From: DATDAH01 sp036525535
GTDB lineage: Bacteria > Actinomycetota > Acidimicrobiia > Acidimicrobiales > DATDAH01
Direction of reading: 5' to 3'
NCBI GenBank assembly: GCA_036525535.1
Contig: DATDAH010000170.1
Span: 1-14,493 of the forward strand
DNA: 14,493 nucleotides
Below, piece after piece: positions 12,848 through 14,493 of this stretch (position 1 is the first letter of the stretch; every line of letters begins with the position of its first letter). A model generated the notes under the pieces. The model saw nothing but the letters and a program-made list of their open reading frames with translations. It ran no database searches and was not told where the DNA came from. The translations under genes were made by a program, and so were the position numbers.

Positions 12848-13696
12848 GTGGGTGACCCCTGGTCGGAGATGGACGGACGCGCGGCGCTGGTCGCCTTCGC
12901 GCCCGAGGCGACCGCCGGGCTGGATCGGGCGATCGGCGCCGGGCCCCTCCCCGCCGCCGCCGGCGTGCCCGGCCGGGTGCTCGGCTTGCCCCCGCTCGTG
13001 GCCGAGACACCTCAGCACCCGCTCATCACGGCCTTCGCCGCACAGTTCGCCTTGGACGTCACGGTCATCGACGAGCTGATGCGGGCCGAGCTGGCCGAGG
13101 CGGCGGGCGACCGGGTGTTCGCCGTGGTCCTGGCCCTGTACCTGGGCGACTGGGTGCCCAGGGTGCGCCATGCGCTGGACGCACTGTTCGCCCCGGCCGG
13201 CTGGCCGACGATCCCGCCCGCGGACGGTGACCGTTGGGCGGCCATCGACGAGTTCCAGCGGGTCGTCGCCCGCCTCGACGCCCTCGACCCCGTGACCGCC
13301 GAGCTCGTCCGCCTGCGGGGCGCCCGTCAGCACCAGTGCCGGCTCTGCCAGTCCCTGCGCAGCCGGTCGGCCCTGGTGGCCGGAGCCGACGACGTCACCT
13401 TCGCCGCCGTCGACGACTTCGCCGGCAGCGACCTGAGCGCGGTCCAGAAGGCGGCCCTCGCCCTGACCGACGCCCTCATCTGGCAGCCCGCCCACCTCCC
13501 CGACGAGGCCCTGGCTGGGGTCCGGGCCCACCTCACCCCGGCCCAGGCCGTCGAGCTCGTCCTCGACGTCATGCGCAACGCCGGCAACAAGATCGCCGTC
13601 GCCCTCGCTGCGGACGCCCCCAACGTCACCGACGGCGTCGAGATCTACGACATCAACCCCGACGGCACCCTCACCTACGGGTTGTCTGTGCCCTAG
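12848..13696 (+). CDS. Carboxymuconolactone decarboxylase / AhpD-like protein
   Basis: This 282-residue, mostly helical protein carries the family core AELVRLRGARQHQCRLCQSL (151-170) with a C-x-x-C pair, C164 and C167. AhpD proteins use this pair, with a His four residues after the second Cys, to shuttle electrons to peroxiredoxin; here that position is Arg171, so classical AhpD activity is doubtful. A second helical region, AVELVLDVMRNAGNKIAVAL (234-253), resembles the C-terminal part of two-domain AhpD-like proteins. The function is likely thiol-based redox or a small-molecule enzyme, with no known partner here. The GTG start fits the shared GGCAGACT-N6-GTG arrangement. The stop overlaps that of the convergent oxygenase gene (CTAG, 13693-13696). 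Confidence 0.8.
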   Translation: MGDPWSEMDGRAALVAFAPEATAGLDRAIGAGPLPAAAGVPGRVLGLPPLVAETPQHPLITAFAAQFALDVTVIDELMRAELAEAAGDRVFAVVLALYLGDWVPRVRHALDALFAPAGWPTIPPADGDRWAAIDEFQRVVARLDALDPVTAELVRLRGARQHQCRLCQSLRSRSALVAGADDVTFAAVDDFAGSDLSAVQKAALALTDALIWQPAHLPDEALAGVRAHLTPAQAVELVLDVMRNAGNKIAVALAADAPNVTDGVEIYDINPDGTLTYGLSVP

Positions 13697-14493
13697 ACGA
13701 CGTCGTCGAAGAGGTCGGGGAAGACCTTGGCCACGCGGCTGAGGAGGTAGGCGCCGTAGGGGCCCTCCCAGGCCAGGGGGTCGTCGTCGTCCCAGCGCTC
13801 GACCCGCTCGCCCGGCACCGGATCCCGCAGGGGCAGGGGTTGGACCTCGGCGTCCCAGCCGGGGTCGAAGAAGAACGGGCAGGAGATGCGCCCCCCGCCT
13901 TCGGGGCTGCGCACCCGGTGCGGGGTGGAGCGGTACCGGCCCTCGGTCAGGCGCTCGAGCATGTCGCCGAGGTTGCAGACCAGCGCCCCGGGCACCGGCG
14001 GGATGTCGAGCCACTCGCCGCCCGTGCGCACCTGGAGGCCGCCGCTGGCGTCCTGCAGCAGGAGGGTGAGCAGGCCGTAGTCGGTGTGCTCGGCCACCCC
14101 CCAGTCGCCGGCGCCGTCGGCCCCGACCGCGGGCGGGTAGTGGAAGATCCGGAACAGGATCGTCGGGTCAGCCGTCAGGTCGCGGGCGAACCAGTCCTCG
14201 TCGAGGCCGAGGCCGACGGCGAGCAGGCCCATCAGGCGGTGGCCGAGGGCGGTGAACGCGTCGAGGGCGGCCAGCACCGTCGGTCCGAGCTCGGGCGGCC
14301 GGGCGGGGAAGAGGTTCGGCCCGTGCAGCGGGAGGGGATCGTCCGCTGCCCCTTCGGCCCCGAAGTAGATCCCTTCCTTGCGGTCGGGGACGCCGCTGGT
14401 CAGCTCGCCGGCCAGGGGGAACCAGCCCCGCCACGCCCGCCCGCCCCGGGCCATGGCGATCTCGGCTTTCGCCTCCTCGGGGAGGGCGAAGAA
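13693..14493 (-). CDS. 2-oxoglutarate/Fe(II)-dependent oxygenase, isopenicillin N synthase family (5' truncated)
   Basis: The frame runs off the right edge. Upstream of an internal ATG (14452-14454) 13 more codons read FFALPEEAKAEIA, which matches the usual N-terminal region of this family, so that ATG is not the start. Counting from it, the iron ligands are H123 and D125 (VAEHTDYGLLT) and distal H179 (RYRSTPHRV). The 2-oxoglutarate-binding R-x-S is R189-S191 (GRISCPFFF), and NLGDMLERLTEGRY is also conserved. The family uses Fe(II), O2 and usually 2-oxoglutarate for hydroxylation, desaturation or ring closure; presence of R-x-S supports cofactor binding, as in ethylene-forming and gibberellin-oxidase-like members. 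Substrate unknown. The N-terminal 50-60 residues are missing. Confidence 0.9.
   Translation of the reverse strand, partial: FFALPEEAKAEIAMARGGRAWRGWFPLAGELTSGVPDRKEGIYFGAEGAADDPLPLHGPNLFPARPPELGPTVLAALDAFTALGHRLMGLLAVGLGLDEDWFARDLTADPTILFRIFHYPPAVGADGAGDWGVAEHTDYGLLTLLLQDASGGLQVRTGGEWLDIPPVPGALVCNLGDMLERLTEGRYRSTPHRVRSPEGGGRISCPFFFDPGWDAEVQPLPLRDPVPGERVERWDDDDPLAWEGPYGAYLLSRVAKVFPDLFDDVV

Noticed and set aside
12191..14014. Long minus-strand open frame antisense to pseudo-clpP and the AhpD-like gene
   Set aside because: The plus-strand genes carry fold signatures and overlapping start/stop signals; the antisense product is repetitive Gly/Asp/Val/Arg-rich sequence.

Overview
The window is a gene-dense, very GC-rich bacterial chromosome segment. 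The composition, frequent GTG/TTG starts, an actinobacteria-type DUF6457 protein, CaiC-like acyl-CoA ligase, wHTH-TPR regulator and AhpD-like protein point to a high-GC actinobacterium. Acidimicrobiia is my best guess, from gene content and style only. No tRNA, rRNA, CRISPR array, transposase or integrase is visible, and no gap between genes exceeds about 90 bases.

Layout. Bases 1-1007 hold the 3' part of a flavin monooxygenase. It converges with a two-gene minus operon: DUF6457 protein, then a dihydrodipicolinate-reductase-like oxidoreductase. Divergent from that operon is an EfeU/FTR1 iron permease (2374-3228), followed by an AMP-forming acyl-CoA ligase overlapping a citrate synthase/citryl-CoA lyase-like gene (3259-5509). 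On the minus strand follow azlC-azlD (5561-6576) and a redox operon: FAD oxidoreductase then OsmC (8449 down to 6650), closed by a hairpin terminator. A large wHTH-STAND-TPR regulator is divergent from the redox operon (8536-11052). Then come a 58-residue acidic protein (11097-11273) and a catalytically intact ClpP on the minus strand (11276-11896). Across an AT-rich promoter region from clpP lies a coupled pair on the plus strand: a small XRE repressor and a ClpP paralogue that has lost all three catalytic residues. The window ends with an AhpD-like protein converging on a truncated 2OG-Fe(II) oxygenase.

Working together. The ligase and citrate-synthase-like enzyme probably handle the same acyl-CoA chemistry. 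The large regulator probably controls the FAD/OsmC operon. The most distinctive unit is the ClpP / XRE / pseudo-ClpP island at 11276-12829, with an inverted repeat in the shared promoter region that could be the XRE operator. It looks like a self-regulated accessory Clp peptidase without a local ATPase.

Two patterns run through the window. Several genes have a -10-like hexamer exactly 6 nt before the start codon and no Shine-Dalgarno sequence, as expected for leaderless mRNAs, while genes inside operons carry clear Shine-Dalgarno sites. Convergent genes have overlapping, abutting or nearly abutting stop codons with no room for a terminator between them.
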